From positions 1 through 64,000 of the forward strand of contig NZ_LMWH01000105.1 in NCBI RefSeq assembly GCF_001507435.1: a DNA stretch of 64,000 nt. Reading direction: 5' to 3'. Both the position numbers and the translations under genes were made by a program. Below are positions 8,038 to 16,683 of this stretch, in pieces. The notes under the pieces are model-generated. The model made no database searches. It was given only the letters and a program-made list of their open reading frames with translations, and was not told the DNA's origin. The DNA is from Streptomyces sp. NRRL F-5122. GTDB taxonomy: Bacteria; Actinomycetota; Actinomycetes; Streptomycetales; Streptomycetaceae. Numbering within the stretch: the first letter of the stretch is position 1; each line of letters begins with the position of its first letter.

Positions 8038-8657
8038 TGGGCCGGGAATCGTCGGCAACGGAGCAGAACGCCGGAGCATACGATCTGCCGGTGAACGACA
8101 CCGTCGTCCTGCATGCAGATGCCACGCCGTCCGCTGCGGCCCTCGCCCTTCGTCCCTGGTGTGCGAAGGACGTCGCCGCCCTCGTCGAAGTGTTCCGGGA
8201 TCCCGTACTGCGCCAGTGGACCAGCTCGGTCGTGGAGAACGAGGCCGATGCGGCGCGGTGGGTGCGGGGCCAGGAGCGGGGCTGGTCGGCGGGGGAGCGG
8301 TTCGGTTTCGCGGTCCTCGAGGCGCGGTCCGGACCGGACGACGAGCAGTTGGTGGGCCATGTGGTGCTGAAGGAGGCCGTCGCCGGCCGGCCGTCGGCCG
8401 AGGTGGGCTACTGGACCGCTGCACATGCCCGCGGGCGAGGGGTCGCGCCGCGCGCTCTGGAGGCTCTTTCCGGCTGGGCCTTCGACGCCCTGGGCGCCGA
8501 CGGGCTGGAGCGTCTGGAACTCCTGCACCAGGTGGACAATCCGGCCTCGTGCCGTGTGGCGCACAAGAGCGGATACAACCTCGACAGGGTCCTGCCCGCG
8601 GCGCCGCCCTCGTTTCCCCGCGAGGGTCATCTGCACATACGGCGCAGGGGCGACTGA
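8037..8657 (+). CDS. GNAT family N-acetyltransferase
   Basis: A 206-residue GNAT-fold acetyltransferase of the RimJ/RimL-like type: LALRPWCAKDVAALVEVFRDP at the start, EVGYWTAAHARGRGVAPRALEALSGWAF as the acetyl-CoA binding motif A (R/Q-x-x-G-x-G/A type), and LLHQVDNPASCRVAHKSGY as motif B. I chose GTG 8037, overlapping the MerR stop (TAGTG), because GGAG lies 5 bases upstream. A GTG at 8091 is the alternative and has no well-spaced ribosome-binding site. Coupling to an autoregulated MerR gene suggests the enzyme is induced by the MerR ligand and may modify it, for example as a detoxifying acetylation. That is inference. Confidence 0.9.
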   Translation: MGRESSATEQNAGAYDLPVNDTVVLHADATPSAAALALRPWCAKDVAALVEVFRDPVLRQWTSSVVENEADAARWVRGQERGWSAGERFGFAVLEARSGPDDEQLVGHVVLKEAVAGRPSAEVGYWTAAHARGRGVAPRALEALSGWAFDALGADGLERLELLHQVDNPASCRVAHKSGYNLDRVLPAAPPSFPREGHLHIRRRGD

Positions 8658-8735
8658 GATCCACCGGCGGCAGTACGTAGCCGCGAAGTCGCACAACCGT
8701 GCGTACTCGCTCGGATCAGCCAGTACTCTCAGCTC

Positions 8736-8963
8736 ATGGCCGACAACACACCGCCGCGACGTCGACCTGCCATCACCGTGCTGGTCGTCTGGCCGACGCT
8801 GTCACTCGCAGGGTGGGGCGTGGCCCACGTCCTCGGCGGACCGGAAGATCTCGCCGACTCCGCCGCGACGGTGGGAACTTTGATGGCGGCCGTGGCGGTG
8901 GTGGAGCGGGTGCGTCAGTGGCGGAAACGCGGCCGCAGGGGCGGGCCCTCGGTACAGCGGTGA
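8736..8963 (+). CDS. Small membrane protein of unknown function
   Basis: A 75-residue protein. After a basic start (ADNTPPRRRPAI) there is a hydrophobic helix TVLVVWPTLSLAGWGVAHVLGG, then a second moderately hydrophobic segment DSAATVGTLMAAVAVVERV, then an Arg-rich tail (RQWRKRGRRGG). This predicts a two-helix membrane hairpin with both ends inside. Third codon positions are strongly G/C, which supports coding. I do not recognise the family. It stands alone between the acetyltransferase and mtrA, all on the plus strand. Confidence 0.65.
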   Translation: MADNTPPRRRPAITVLVVWPTLSLAGWGVAHVLGGPEDLADSAATVGTLMAAVAVVERVRQWRKRGRRGGPSVQR

Positions 8964-9093
8964 GGCGGTCCGTCCGGCACGGCGGCCGCTGTGCCGGACC
9001 GCCGGGCAAACAGGGCCGACATCCGGCACTGACATCGGCGTCGGCGAACGAGGGCAGACAGTGATGGTCGCGTACGACTATCGTCACAGGCCA

Positions 9094-9107
9094 GTGACCT
9101 TGTTCAC
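9094..9107 (+). promoter_or_regulatory. Possible MtrA site upstream of mtrA
   Basis: GTGACCTTGTTCAC, followed by C, contains two GTnACC-like half-sites and also GTGA/TCAC inverted arms. It lies about 30 bases upstream of the mtrA start, in a region that must hold the mtrA promoter. MtrA proteins recognise repeated GTnAC-like half-sites, so autoregulation is possible. The match is weak and was judged by eye. Confidence 0.25.
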
Positions 9108-9137
9108 CAGCGCCCCGGTCGCCGTTATGAGAATGGG

Positions 9138-9827
9138 ATGATGTCGTTTATGAAGGGACGAGTCCTTGTCGTCGACGACGACACAGCACTGGCCGAGATG
9201 CTCGGCATCGTGCTGCGAGGTGAAGGTTTTGAGCCGTCTTTCGTAGCCGACGGCGACAAGGCGCTGGCCGCCTTCCGTGAGACCAAGCCCGACCTGGTGC
9301 TGCTCGATCTGATGCTGCCCGGGCGGGACGGCATCGAGGTGTGCCGCCTGATCAGGGCCGAGTCCGGTGTGCCGATCGTGATGCTCACGGCCAAGAGCGA
9401 CACCGTCGATGTGGTGGTGGGGCTCGAGTCGGGCGCGGACGACTACATCGTGAAGCCGTTCAAGCCGAAGGAACTGGTCGCCCGCATCCGCGCGCGGCTG
9501 CGCAGGTCGGAGGAGCCCGCACCCGAGCAGCTCGCCATCGGTGACCTCGTCATCGACGTGGCCGGTCACTCCGTGAAGCGGGACGGGCAGTCGATCGCGC
9601 TGACACCGCTGGAGTTCGACCTCCTGGTGGCCCTGGCCCGCAAGCCGTGGCAGGTGTTCACCCGCGAGGTCCTGCTGGAGCAGGTCTGGGGCTACCGCCA
9701 CGCGGCGGACACCCGTCTTGTCAATGTTCACGTGCAGAGGCTGCGCTCGAAGGTCGAGAAGGACCCGGAGCGGCCGGAGATCGTGGTGACCGTTCGTGGT
9801 GTCGGTTACAAGGCCGGGCCCAGCTGA
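9138..9827 (+). CDS. mtrA: Two-component response regulator MtrA
   Basis: A 229-residue OmpR/PhoB-type regulator, essentially collinear with known Streptomyces MtrA, beginning MMSFMKGRVLVVDDD. The receiver domain has the acidic pair DDD (residues 12-14), phospho-acceptor Asp in LVLLDLMLPG (about 56), Thr in VMLTAKS and Lys in YIVKPFKPKEL. The winged helix (about 130-229) ends in the RLVNVHVQRLRSKVEKDPERPEIVVTVRGVGY recognition region. MtrA is known as a global regulator of development, cell-wall and antibiotic genes in Streptomyces. It is the first gene of mtrA-mtrB-lpqB, with the kinase start one base after its stop codon. Confidence 0.98.
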   Translation: MMSFMKGRVLVVDDDTALAEMLGIVLRGEGFEPSFVADGDKALAAFRETKPDLVLLDLMLPGRDGIEVCRLIRAESGVPIVMLTAKSDTVDVVVGLESGADDYIVKPFKPKELVARIRARLRRSEEPAPEQLAIGDLVIDVAGHSVKRDGQSIALTPLEFDLLVALARKPWQVFTREVLLEQVWGYRHAADTRLVNVHVQRLRSKVEKDPERPEIVVTVRGVGYKAGPS

Positions 9828-9828
9828 C

Positions 9829-11862
9829 ATGTCCCGCGACAGCGCCGCTTCGGCGCCCGGTCGGGCGGGCGCCCTGCCGGGGCGGCCTGTCGGCCGGGGA
9901 CGGTTCTTCGAGGGTGGGCTGCTCCAGGGCGGAGTCCAGGGCAGCCCGGTCCTCCGGCTCCTCATGCGCTGGGTACGCCGTCCGCTGCTGCCCGTGATGC
10001 GGCTGTGGCGACGCAACATCCAGCTCAAGATCGTCGTCACGACGCTGCTCATGTCGCTCGGCGTGGTGCTGCTGCTCGGATTCGTCGTCATCGGACAGGT
10101 CCGCAACGGCCTGCTGGACGCCAAGGTGAAGGCGTCGCAGAGCCAGGCCGCGGGCGGCTTCACGGTCGCCGGGCAGAGGGCCGACAGCGCCGCCAGCGCG
10201 AGCGGCGGCGACGACAACTCGGGCGCCGACAACCCCGTCCAGAACGTCAGCGGCTGGATGGGCGACCTCGTCGAGTCGCTCTCCAGCGGCGGCCAGGGCG
10301 CCTTCGACGTGGTCACGCTGAGCACGTCCGCCGCGGACCACGACAACCCCGGCCTCGGACCGCGCGCCTCGGGCGGTGTGGACCCGAGCCGGAGCGTTCC
10401 GGAGGATCTGCGCAGGCGTCTGGACGCGGGTCTGGGCGTGGCCCAGAGCTACACCCGCATCTTCTACACGGACAGCCACCGCGATCCGCAGCCGGGACTC
10501 ATCATCGGCAAGCAGATCAACGACCCCAACGGGGATCCGTACCAGCTGTACTACCTCTTCCCGCTGACGCAGGAGGAGAAGTCCCTGAGCCTCGTCAAGG
10601 GGACGCTCGCGACGGCCGGGCTCTTCGTGGTCGTGCTCCTCGGGGCCATCGCCTGGCTCGTGGTGCGCCAGGTCGTCACACCCGTAAGGATGGCCGCGGG
10701 CATCGCCGAACGCCTGTCCGCAGGCCGTCTGCAGGAACGTATGAAGGTCACCGGCGAGGACGACATCGCCCGCCTGGGTGAAGCCTTCAACAAGATGGCG
10801 CAGAATCTGCAGCTGAAGATCCAGCAGCTGGAGGACCTGTCGCGGATGCAGCGGCGGTTCGTGTCCGACGTCTCGCACGAGCTGCGTACACCGCTGACGA
10901 CCGTGCGGATGGCGGCCGACGTCATCCATGAGGCGCGTGTCGACTTCGACCCGGTGACCGCGCGTTCGGCGGAACTGCTCGCCGACCAGCTGGACCGGTT
11001 CGAGTCGCTGCTCGCCGACCTGCTGGAGATCAGCCGCTTCGACGCGGGCGCCGCGGCGCTGGAGGCGGACGCGATCGACCTGCGGGACGTCGTGCGCCGG
11101 GTGGTGAGCGGTGCCGAGCCGCTCGCGGAGCGCAAGGGCACGCAGATCCGCGTGGTCGGTGACCAGCAGCCGGTCGTGGCCGAGGCCGACGCCCGGCGCG
11201 TGGAGCGTGTGCTGCGCAACCTCGTGGTCAACGCGGTCGAGCACGGCGAGGGCAAGGACGTCGTCGTCAAGCTCGCCACGGCGGGCGGCGCGGTCGCGAT
11301 CGCGGTGCGGGACTACGGCGTGGGACTCAAGCCCGGCGAGGCCACCCGGGTCTTCAGCCGCTTCTGGCGGGCGGACCCGGCACGGGCCAGGACCACCGGC
11401 GGTACGGGACTTGGACTGTCCATCGCACTGGAGGACGCACGTCTGCACGGCGGCTGGCTGCAGGCGTGGGGCGAGCCCGGCGGGGGCTCGCAGTTCCGGC
11501 TGACGCTGCCGCGCACCGCCGACGAGCCCCTGCGCGGCTCGCCCATACCGCTGGAGCCCATGGACTCCCGGCGCAACCGCGGGCTCAACGACGCCGGCCT
11601 GCCCCACGGCGGTTCGGACGGCAAGCTCGCCACGGTACCGAGGCAGTCCACCGGCGAGTCGACCCCGCCGCGTGATCCGATCGCTTCGCGGTCGGCCACG
11701 GTGATGCCCACGGCCGACCCGACCGCACTGCCCGGCAACGGCGCGCGGGTGGTGCCGCGTCCGGCCGGGCCCGTGCGGCCCCACGACGACAGGACACAGG
11801 AGCCTCCGCTCGGCGGCGGGCCGGACGAGCGGAAACAGGGGGAGGCGTTTCGTGGGCGCTGA
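9829..11862 (+). CDS. mtrB: Two-component sensor histidine kinase MtrB
   Basis: A 677-residue membrane kinase, the partner of MtrA. After a variable cytoplasmic start comes TM1 (about residues 66-90), an extracytoplasmic sensor loop (about 91-255), TM2 (about 256-282), HAMP (about 283-335), the HisKA H-box FVSDVSHELRTPLTTV (phospho-His near 349) and an HATPase domain with NLVVNAVEHGEG (N box), DYGVGL (G1) and TGGTGLGLSI (G2). A low-complexity tail of roughly 115 residues rich in Pro/Arg/Thr follows, absent from many kinases. I chose ATG 9829, two bases after the mtrA stop codon ends at 9827; the open frame begins earlier inside mtrA. Its end overlaps the lpqB start by 11 bases. Confidence 0.96.
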   Translation: MSRDSAASAPGRAGALPGRPVGRGRFFEGGLLQGGVQGSPVLRLLMRWVRRPLLPVMRLWRRNIQLKIVVTTLLMSLGVVLLLGFVVIGQVRNGLLDAKVKASQSQAAGGFTVAGQRADSAASASGGDDNSGADNPVQNVSGWMGDLVESLSSGGQGAFDVVTLSTSAADHDNPGLGPRASGGVDPSRSVPEDLRRRLDAGLGVAQSYTRIFYTDSHRDPQPGLIIGKQINDPNGDPYQLYYLFPLTQEEKSLSLVKGTLATAGLFVVVLLGAIAWLVVRQVVTPVRMAAGIAERLSAGRLQERMKVTGEDDIARLGEAFNKMAQNLQLKIQQLEDLSRMQRRFVSDVSHELRTPLTTVRMAADVIHEARVDFDPVTARSAELLADQLDRFESLLADLLEISRFDAGAAALEADAIDLRDVVRRVVSGAEPLAERKGTQIRVVGDQQPVVAEADARRVERVLRNLVVNAVEHGEGKDVVVKLATAGGAVAIAVRDYGVGLKPGEATRVFSRFWRADPARARTTGGTGLGLSIALEDARLHGGWLQAWGEPGGGSQFRLTLPRTADEPLRGSPIPLEPMDSRRNRGLNDAGLPHGGSDGKLATVPRQSTGESTPPRDPIASRSATVMPTADPTALPGNGARVVPRPAGPVRPHDDRTQEPPLGGGPDERKQGEAFRGR

Positions 11863-13675
11863 GGGGGGCGGCCGGCGGCGTGCGCTGCGTATGGGGGTGT
11901 TCGCCGGTTGCGGTGCCCTGCTGCTGGCGGGGTGTGCGTCCATGCCGGACAGCGGCGGACTGAGCGGGGTCGAGTCCACGCCGCGGCAGGACGCCCAGGT
12001 GCGGGTCTTCGCCGTGCCGCCGCGCGAGAACGCCGGGCCCGGGGAGATCGTGCGGGGCTTCCTGGAGGCACTGACCAGCGACGACCCGAGGTATGAGACG
12101 GCCCGCGAATATCTGACCGACAGCGCGCGCCGCAGCTGGAACCCGGACGCCTCCACCACCGTGCTGTCCGACGGGCCGAACCTCGAGGGCGCGCACAGCA
12201 GGAGCGGGGAGGCGCAGGACGACTACGCCTACACGCTGGGCGGAAGCAGGCTCGCCGTCGTGGACTCGCAGCACGCGTTCGCGCCGGACTCGGGCGCGTA
12301 CAGCACGGCGGTGCATCTCACGCTGGAGAAGAAGTCCAAGCAGTGGCGCATCGACTCGCTGCCGCAGGGCGTGGTGATGGGCAAGTCCGACTTCCAGCGC
12401 AACTACGTGTCGGTCAACAAGTACTACTACGCCTCGAACGTGCCCGCGGCGGTCACCGGACAGCTGAGCACCGTGGCGGACCCGGTGTATGTGCGCGGCA
12501 AGGTGGATCCGGTGACGTCGATGGTCCGCTCGCTGCTGGCCGGGCCGACGCGCTGGCTGAATCCCGTGGCGACGTCGAGCTTCCCCTCGGGCACGGCGCT
12601 CGGGAAGGGCGTCACCTCGCTGTCGCCGGACGACCAGAACAGGCTGACGGTGCCGCTCAACGGCAAGGCCGACCGGGTCGGGCCGACGCAGTGCAGCAGG
12701 ATGGCGGCGCAGCTGCTGTTCACGCTCCGGGACCTGACGCCCACCGGCGTGAGCCAGGTCGAGCTGCAGCGGTCGAACGGCAAGAAGCTGTGCGACCTGA
12801 ACGAGAACCGCGCCGAGATCATCGCCTCGCACAGCACGGGCGGAGGGGCGGACGAGTACTTCCTCGACGGCAAGCAGCGGCTCGTCAGTCTGTCGAGCAC
12901 CTCCAAGGACCCCGAGCCGGTACCGGGCGCGCTGGGCGAAGGCGGCAAGAAGCTGCGGGCGGCCGCGATCTCGCTCGACGAGGAGAGGGCGGCCGGGGTC
13001 TCGGACGACGGGCGGAATCTGTACGTGGGGTCCCTGGTCTCGGGTTCCTCGCTCGGTGACCCGGTACTGACCAGCCAGGGCGCTTTGCCGGGCGACCGGC
13101 TGACGACGCCGAGCTGGGACGGCGGGGGCGACCTATGGGTGGCCGATCGCGACCCCAAGCGGGCCCGTCTGGTGATGCTGCAGCAGGGCGCGGGCGAACC
13201 GGTGGAGGTGAGCACGCCGGGCCTCGACGGGCGTATCAACGCGGTGCGGGTGGCCGCGGACGGCGTGCGGATCGCACTGATCGTGGAACAGGGCGGAAAG
13301 ACGTCGCTGCAGATCGGACGGGTCGAGCGGGACGAGGGGGGTGACGGACGGCGTTCCGTGTCGATCCTCGAACTCCACTCGGTGACTCCGCAGCTGGAAG
13401 AGGTCTCGGCCATGTCGTGGGCCGGGGACAGCCGGCTCGTGGTGGTCGGGCGCGAGTCCGGCGGTGTGCAGCAGTTGCGGTATGTACAGGTCGACGGCTC
13501 GACACCGACGGTCACCGCGCCGACCTCGCTCACCGGCGTCAAGCAGATCGCGGCGTCCGAGGACGAGCGGCTGCCGCTCGTGGCCTACTCCGAGGACGGC
13601 ATCGTGCGTCTGTCGGCCGGGGCGCAGTGGCAGAAGGTGGTCAAGGAGGGAACGGCCCCCGTCTACCCGGGGTGA
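11852..13675 (+). CDS. lpqB: MtrAB-associated lipoprotein LpqB
   Basis: A 607-residue lipoprotein with an N-terminal signal ending in the lipobox LLLAGC (lipidated Cys 28). The central part contains a GerMN-like domain (DPVTSMVRSLLAGPTRWLNPVATSSFPSGTAL region). The C-terminal half is a beta-propeller-like LpqB domain (GDRLTTPSWDGGGDLWVADRD, INAVRVAADGVRIALIVEQGG). In mycobacteria and Streptomyces LpqB contacts the MtrB sensor region and tunes signalling. The start is GTG 11852, preceded by GGGGGAGG about 7 bases upstream and overlapping the mtrB stop, so translation is coupled. A short imperfect hairpin at 13691-13710 may end the operon. Confidence 0.95.
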   Translation: MGAEGGGRRRALRMGVFAGCGALLLAGCASMPDSGGLSGVESTPRQDAQVRVFAVPPRENAGPGEIVRGFLEALTSDDPRYETAREYLTDSARRSWNPDASTTVLSDGPNLEGAHSRSGEAQDDYAYTLGGSRLAVVDSQHAFAPDSGAYSTAVHLTLEKKSKQWRIDSLPQGVVMGKSDFQRNYVSVNKYYYASNVPAAVTGQLSTVADPVYVRGKVDPVTSMVRSLLAGPTRWLNPVATSSFPSGTALGKGVTSLSPDDQNRLTVPLNGKADRVGPTQCSRMAAQLLFTLRDLTPTGVSQVELQRSNGKKLCDLNENRAEIIASHSTGGGADEYFLDGKQRLVSLSSTSKDPEPVPGALGEGGKKLRAAAISLDEERAAGVSDDGRNLYVGSLVSGSSLGDPVLTSQGALPGDRLTTPSWDGGGDLWVADRDPKRARLVMLQQGAGEPVEVSTPGLDGRINAVRVAADGVRIALIVEQGGKTSLQIGRVERDEGGDGRRSVSILELHSVTPQLEEVSAMSWAGDSRLVVVGRESGGVQQLRYVQVDGSTPTVTAPTSLTGVKQIAASEDERLPLVAYSEDGIVRLSAGAQWQKVVKEGTAPVYPG

Positions 13676-13792
13676 GCCGGGCAGGCACGCCCCGGGCACA
13701 GGTGTCCGGGTGCGGGCTCCGTGCCCCCGTTGTCCACAGGCGGTTGTCCACAGGCCTGGCACGCCGCCGCGGGCGTTGGCACAGTGGTGGAC

Positions 13793-14686
13793 ATGCGGGC
13801 GTGGTGGCAGGACCTCACCGACCTGGTGCTGCCGGCAGACTGCGGCGGTTGCGGCAGGCCGCGCATGGTGCTGTGCCCGGAGTGCCGCGCGGCGCTCCAC
13901 GGAAGGGCGCCGCGCCGGGTGCGACTTGCGCCGGAGCCGGCGGGACTGCCGGTGGTGCACGCGGCGGCCGCGTACCAGGGCGCCGTACGCGCCACGCTCC
14001 TGGCACATAAGGAGCGCGGTGCACTGATGCTGGCGCGCCCCCTCGGGACGGCCTTGGCCGGGGCGGTACGGGCGGGGTTGATCACGGGCGGGACCGGGGC
14101 AGCCGTGGCCGCGGCCCGCGCGGTGTCCTCGCGTACCGCCGCCGGCCGGGTGCCCGTGCTGCTCGTGCCCGTGCCCTCCTCCCGACGCGCCGTGCGGGCG
14201 AGAGGCCATGACCCCGCACGGCGGATCGCGCTCGCGGCGGCGGCGGAACTGCGCAGGAGCGGGACGGCGGCCCGGGTCGCGGCGGTGCTGCGGCATCGGC
14301 GGGCCGTGGTCGACCAGGCCGGACTCGGCGCACGGCAGCGGCTGGCCAATCTCGCGGGAGCCCTCGAGGTGGCCGGCGCGGGCGCGGCGCTGCTCACGGG
14401 CGGCCGGATCGTTCTTGTCGACGACCTGATGACCACGGGCGCCTCCCTGGGAGAGGCGGCGCGTGCGGTCCGTACGGCGCTCGTGGATGCACGGACGGGG
14501 GACACGGAGGTGTATGCGCGTGTGGCGGGGGAAGCAAGGGGGGAACGGAGAGCAATACGGACGGCGGCGCGGTCGCACCGGGCGCCTGAGCCGCAGGGAA
14601 TGGCCGCTGGGAACGGCCTCGAAGACCGGATCTGTGCGGCGGTGGTCGCCTCCTCGCCGGAATCTTTCGAAATGAACCGGAACTGA
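13793..14686 (+). CDS. ComF family phosphoribosyltransferase-like protein
   Basis: A 297-residue ComF-type protein. The N-terminus carries a Cys4 zinc ribbon (CGGC near residues 19-22, then CPEC near 32-35). The C-terminus has the type I phosphoribosyltransferase PRPP loop RIVLVDDLMTTGASLGEA (about 203-220). In naturally competent bacteria ComF helps DNA uptake; in Streptomyces the role is unknown. The chosen ATG follows an upstream run of in-frame GTG codons (13784, 13787), which are alternatives, and no strong ribosome-binding site decides between them. The last ~60 residues are Arg/Glu-rich and extend past the usual end of the family. The gene lies alone between lpqB and hpf. Confidence 0.85.
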   Translation: MRAWWQDLTDLVLPADCGGCGRPRMVLCPECRAALHGRAPRRVRLAPEPAGLPVVHAAAAYQGAVRATLLAHKERGALMLARPLGTALAGAVRAGLITGGTGAAVAAARAVSSRTAAGRVPVLLVPVPSSRRAVRARGHDPARRIALAAAAELRRSGTAARVAAVLRHRRAVVDQAGLGARQRLANLAGALEVAGAGAALLTGGRIVLVDDLMTTGASLGEAARAVRTALVDARTGDTEVYARVAGEARGERRAIRTAARSHRAPEPQGMAAGNGLEDRICAAVVASSPESFEMNRN

Positions 14687-15001
14687 CTGAGAACTTGCAT
14701 TGCCGCAGGTCATGGCTAGGCCAATTCACCTGAATGGAGGTACGCCGCAGTAGAGGGTGACGACATCCTGCCGGGCGAGATATGTTCGGTTGTGAGGGAA
14801 AGGCGCCGGCCGTCCCTCGCTTATTCCATTGCCGTGCTGCGGGTTTTCTGCAATCACCCGTTGCGGTGAGGTGGAGATCTCGCCCACGGGGGAGGAGGAG
14901 GTGGACGTCACCGAGTCCGGGGCTCCGGTGGTCACTGGAGCCTGGTGCACAAGGGAGATGCTCCGCCAGGGATGCGGAGCGATCCGGGAACGGAGTTCTG
15001 C
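14687..15001. other. Intergenic region upstream of hpf, no gene seen
   Basis: This 315-base stretch between the ComF-type gene and hpf is less G+C-rich than its surroundings near 14686-14760 and 14810-14850. It must contain the hpf promoter(s), but I could not assign -10/-35 elements with confidence. Short open frames here have poor third-position bias. The hpf ribosome-binding site (GGAG) lies at its right end. Confidence 0.5.
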
Positions 15002-15694
15002 GTGGACATCGTCGTCAAGGGCCGCAAGACCGAGGTGCCCGAGCGGTTCCGGAAGCACGTGGCCGAAAAGCTGAAGCTGGACAAGATCCAGAAGCTGGAT
15101 GCCAAGGTGATCAGCCTCGATGTTGAGGTGTCCAAGGAGCCCAACCCCCGGCAGGCCGACCGCTCCGACCGAGTGGAGATCACGCTCCGCTCGCGCGGTC
15201 CGGTGATCCGGGCGGAGGCGGCGGCCAACGATCCGTACGTGGCGCTCGACCTCGCCGCGGAGAAGCTCGAGGCCCGGCTGCGCAAGCAGCACGACAAGCG
15301 CCACACCCGCCGCGGGGTCCGCAGGCTCACGGCAGCCGAGGTGCCCGACCACGTCCCGGGTGCGGTGACCCTGAACGGCAACGGCGGGCTCGTGTCGGAG
15401 GAAGAGCCGGACGGTGTGCCGACCAAGAAGATCGGATCGCTCGAGGTGAAGGGCGAAGGCCCCCTCGTCGTCCGCGAGAAGACCCACGTCGCCGCTCCGA
15501 TGTCGCTCGACCAGGCGCTCTACGAGATGGAGCTGGTCGGGCATGATTTCTACCTGTTCGTCGACTCCGAGACCAAGCAGCCCAGCGTCGTCTACCGACG
15601 GCATGCCTACGACTACGGCGTCATCCACCTGAGCACGGACCAGATGGTGGCTCAGGCGCAGATGGCCGCCGCAGGTGGAGCACTCGGCGGCTGA
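15002..15694 (+). CDS. hpf: Long-form ribosome hibernation promoting factor
   Basis: A 230-residue long HPF. The N-terminal S30AE domain starts MDIVVKGRKTEVPERFRKHVAEKL and spans about residues 1-100; it blocks the decoding site of idle ribosomes. A linker (about 100-165) leads to the conserved C-terminal dimerisation domain KKIGSLEVKGEGPLVVREKTHVAAPMSLDQALYEMELVGHDFYLFVDSETKQPSVVYRRHAYDYGVIHL, which joins two 70S particles into 100S. I chose GTG 15002 because GGAG is 7 bases upstream and the S30AE domain begins there; the open frame runs further up to 14945 without supporting signals. A 13-bp-stem terminator follows at 15717-15757. Confidence 0.95.
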   Translation: MDIVVKGRKTEVPERFRKHVAEKLKLDKIQKLDAKVISLDVEVSKEPNPRQADRSDRVEITLRSRGPVIRAEAAANDPYVALDLAAEKLEARLRKQHDKRHTRRGVRRLTAAEVPDHVPGAVTLNGNGGLVSEEEPDGVPTKKIGSLEVKGEGPLVVREKTHVAAPMSLDQALYEMELVGHDFYLFVDSETKQPSVVYRRHAYDYGVIHLSTDQMVAQAQMAAAGGALGG

Positions 15695-15716
15695 TCCCGC
15701 CGGGTGAACGCGGTAA

Positions 15717-15757
15717 CCGGTGCCTCTGGCGGGCCTGTGCGCCCCCAGGGGCACCGG
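15717..15757 (+). terminator. Terminator hairpin after hpf
   Basis: CCGGTGCCTCTGG (15717-15729) pairs with CCAGGGGCACCGG (15745-15757) apart from one G-U pair, with a 15-base loop. It lies 22 bases after the hpf stop codon. No T tract follows, as is common in high-G+C genomes. Confidence 0.6.
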
Positions 15758-15900
15758 TGTGCGACCAGTTCGCGCCGTGCTCCGGCACCGGAGTGTCGCC
15801 CGGGCATGGAATCATGGCGGCAACGGCCCAACCGGTGGGCCGTTGCCTTGGGTTGGCGATGGCACAGGACCACGGGCCACAGCCTTCAGGGGGAGGAACG

Positions 15901-16647
15901 ATGGCGGACAGCTTCGGACCGATGCGAGACGGGGACGCCGACGACGGCGTCGCCGGCATGGGCCCGGAGGAGGGCTCTGCACGCAAGGAGCCCATCCGTG
16001 TCCTCGTCGTGGACGACCATGCGCTCTTCCGTCGCGGCCTGGAGATCGTGCTCGCGGCCGAGGAGGACATCCAGGTCGTCGGCGAGGCCGGGGACGGCGC
16101 GGAAGCGGTCGACAAGGCGGCCGATCTGCTCCCCGACATCGTGCTGATGGATGTGCGGATGCCCAAGCGCGGCGGGATCGAGGCGTGCACCTCCATCAAG
16201 GAGGTGGCGCCCAGCGCGAAGATCATCATGTTGACGATCAGCGACGAAGAGGCCGATCTCTACGATGCGATCAAGGCCGGCGCGACCGGCTATCTCCTGA
16301 AGGAGATCTCCACGGACGAGGTCGCCACGGCCATTCGAGCCGTCGCCGACGGGCAGTCGCAGATCAGCCCGTCCATGGCGTCGAAACTCCTCACCGAGTT
16401 CAAGTCGATGATCCAGCGGACCGACGAACGCCGGCTGGTCCCTGCGCCGCGGCTCACCGACCGGGAGCTGGAAGTCCTCAAACTCGTCGCCACGGGGATG
16501 AACAACCGGGACATCGCCAAGGAGTTGTTCATCTCCGAGAACACCGTGAAGAACCATGTGCGCAACATCCTGGAGAAGCTGCAGCTGCACTCCAGGATGG
16601 AGGCCGTGGTCTACGCGATGCGGGAGAAGATCCTCGAGATCCGCTAG
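15901..16647 (+). CDS. Orphan NarL/LuxR-type response regulator
   Basis: A 248-residue regulator: an acidic N-terminal extension of about 33 residues, a receiver domain (IRVLVVDDHALFRRGLEIVL with the acidic pair; acceptor Asp in IVLMDVRMPKRGG; Thr in IIMLTISDEE; Lys in YLLKEISTDE) and a LuxR-type helix-turn-helix (LTDRELEVLKLVATGMNNRDIAKELFISENTVKNHVRNILEKL). The ATG at 15901 has an excellent GGGGGAGG box 4-5 bases upstream. No histidine kinase gene is next to it, so it is an orphan whose phosphodonor, if any, is encoded elsewhere. All residues needed for phosphorylation are present. It converges on the glycosylase gene downstream. Confidence 0.93.
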   Translation: MADSFGPMRDGDADDGVAGMGPEEGSARKEPIRVLVVDDHALFRRGLEIVLAAEEDIQVVGEAGDGAEAVDKAADLLPDIVLMDVRMPKRGGIEACTSIKEVAPSAKIIMLTISDEEADLYDAIKAGATGYLLKEISTDEVATAIRAVADGQSQISPSMASKLLTEFKSMIQRTDERRLVPAPRLTDRELEVLKLVATGMNNRDIAKELFISENTVKNHVRNILEKLQLHSRMEAVVYAMREKILEIR

Positions 16648-16683
16648 CGGGACGGGTCCGTGGCGATCCGCCGGTACCGTGGG

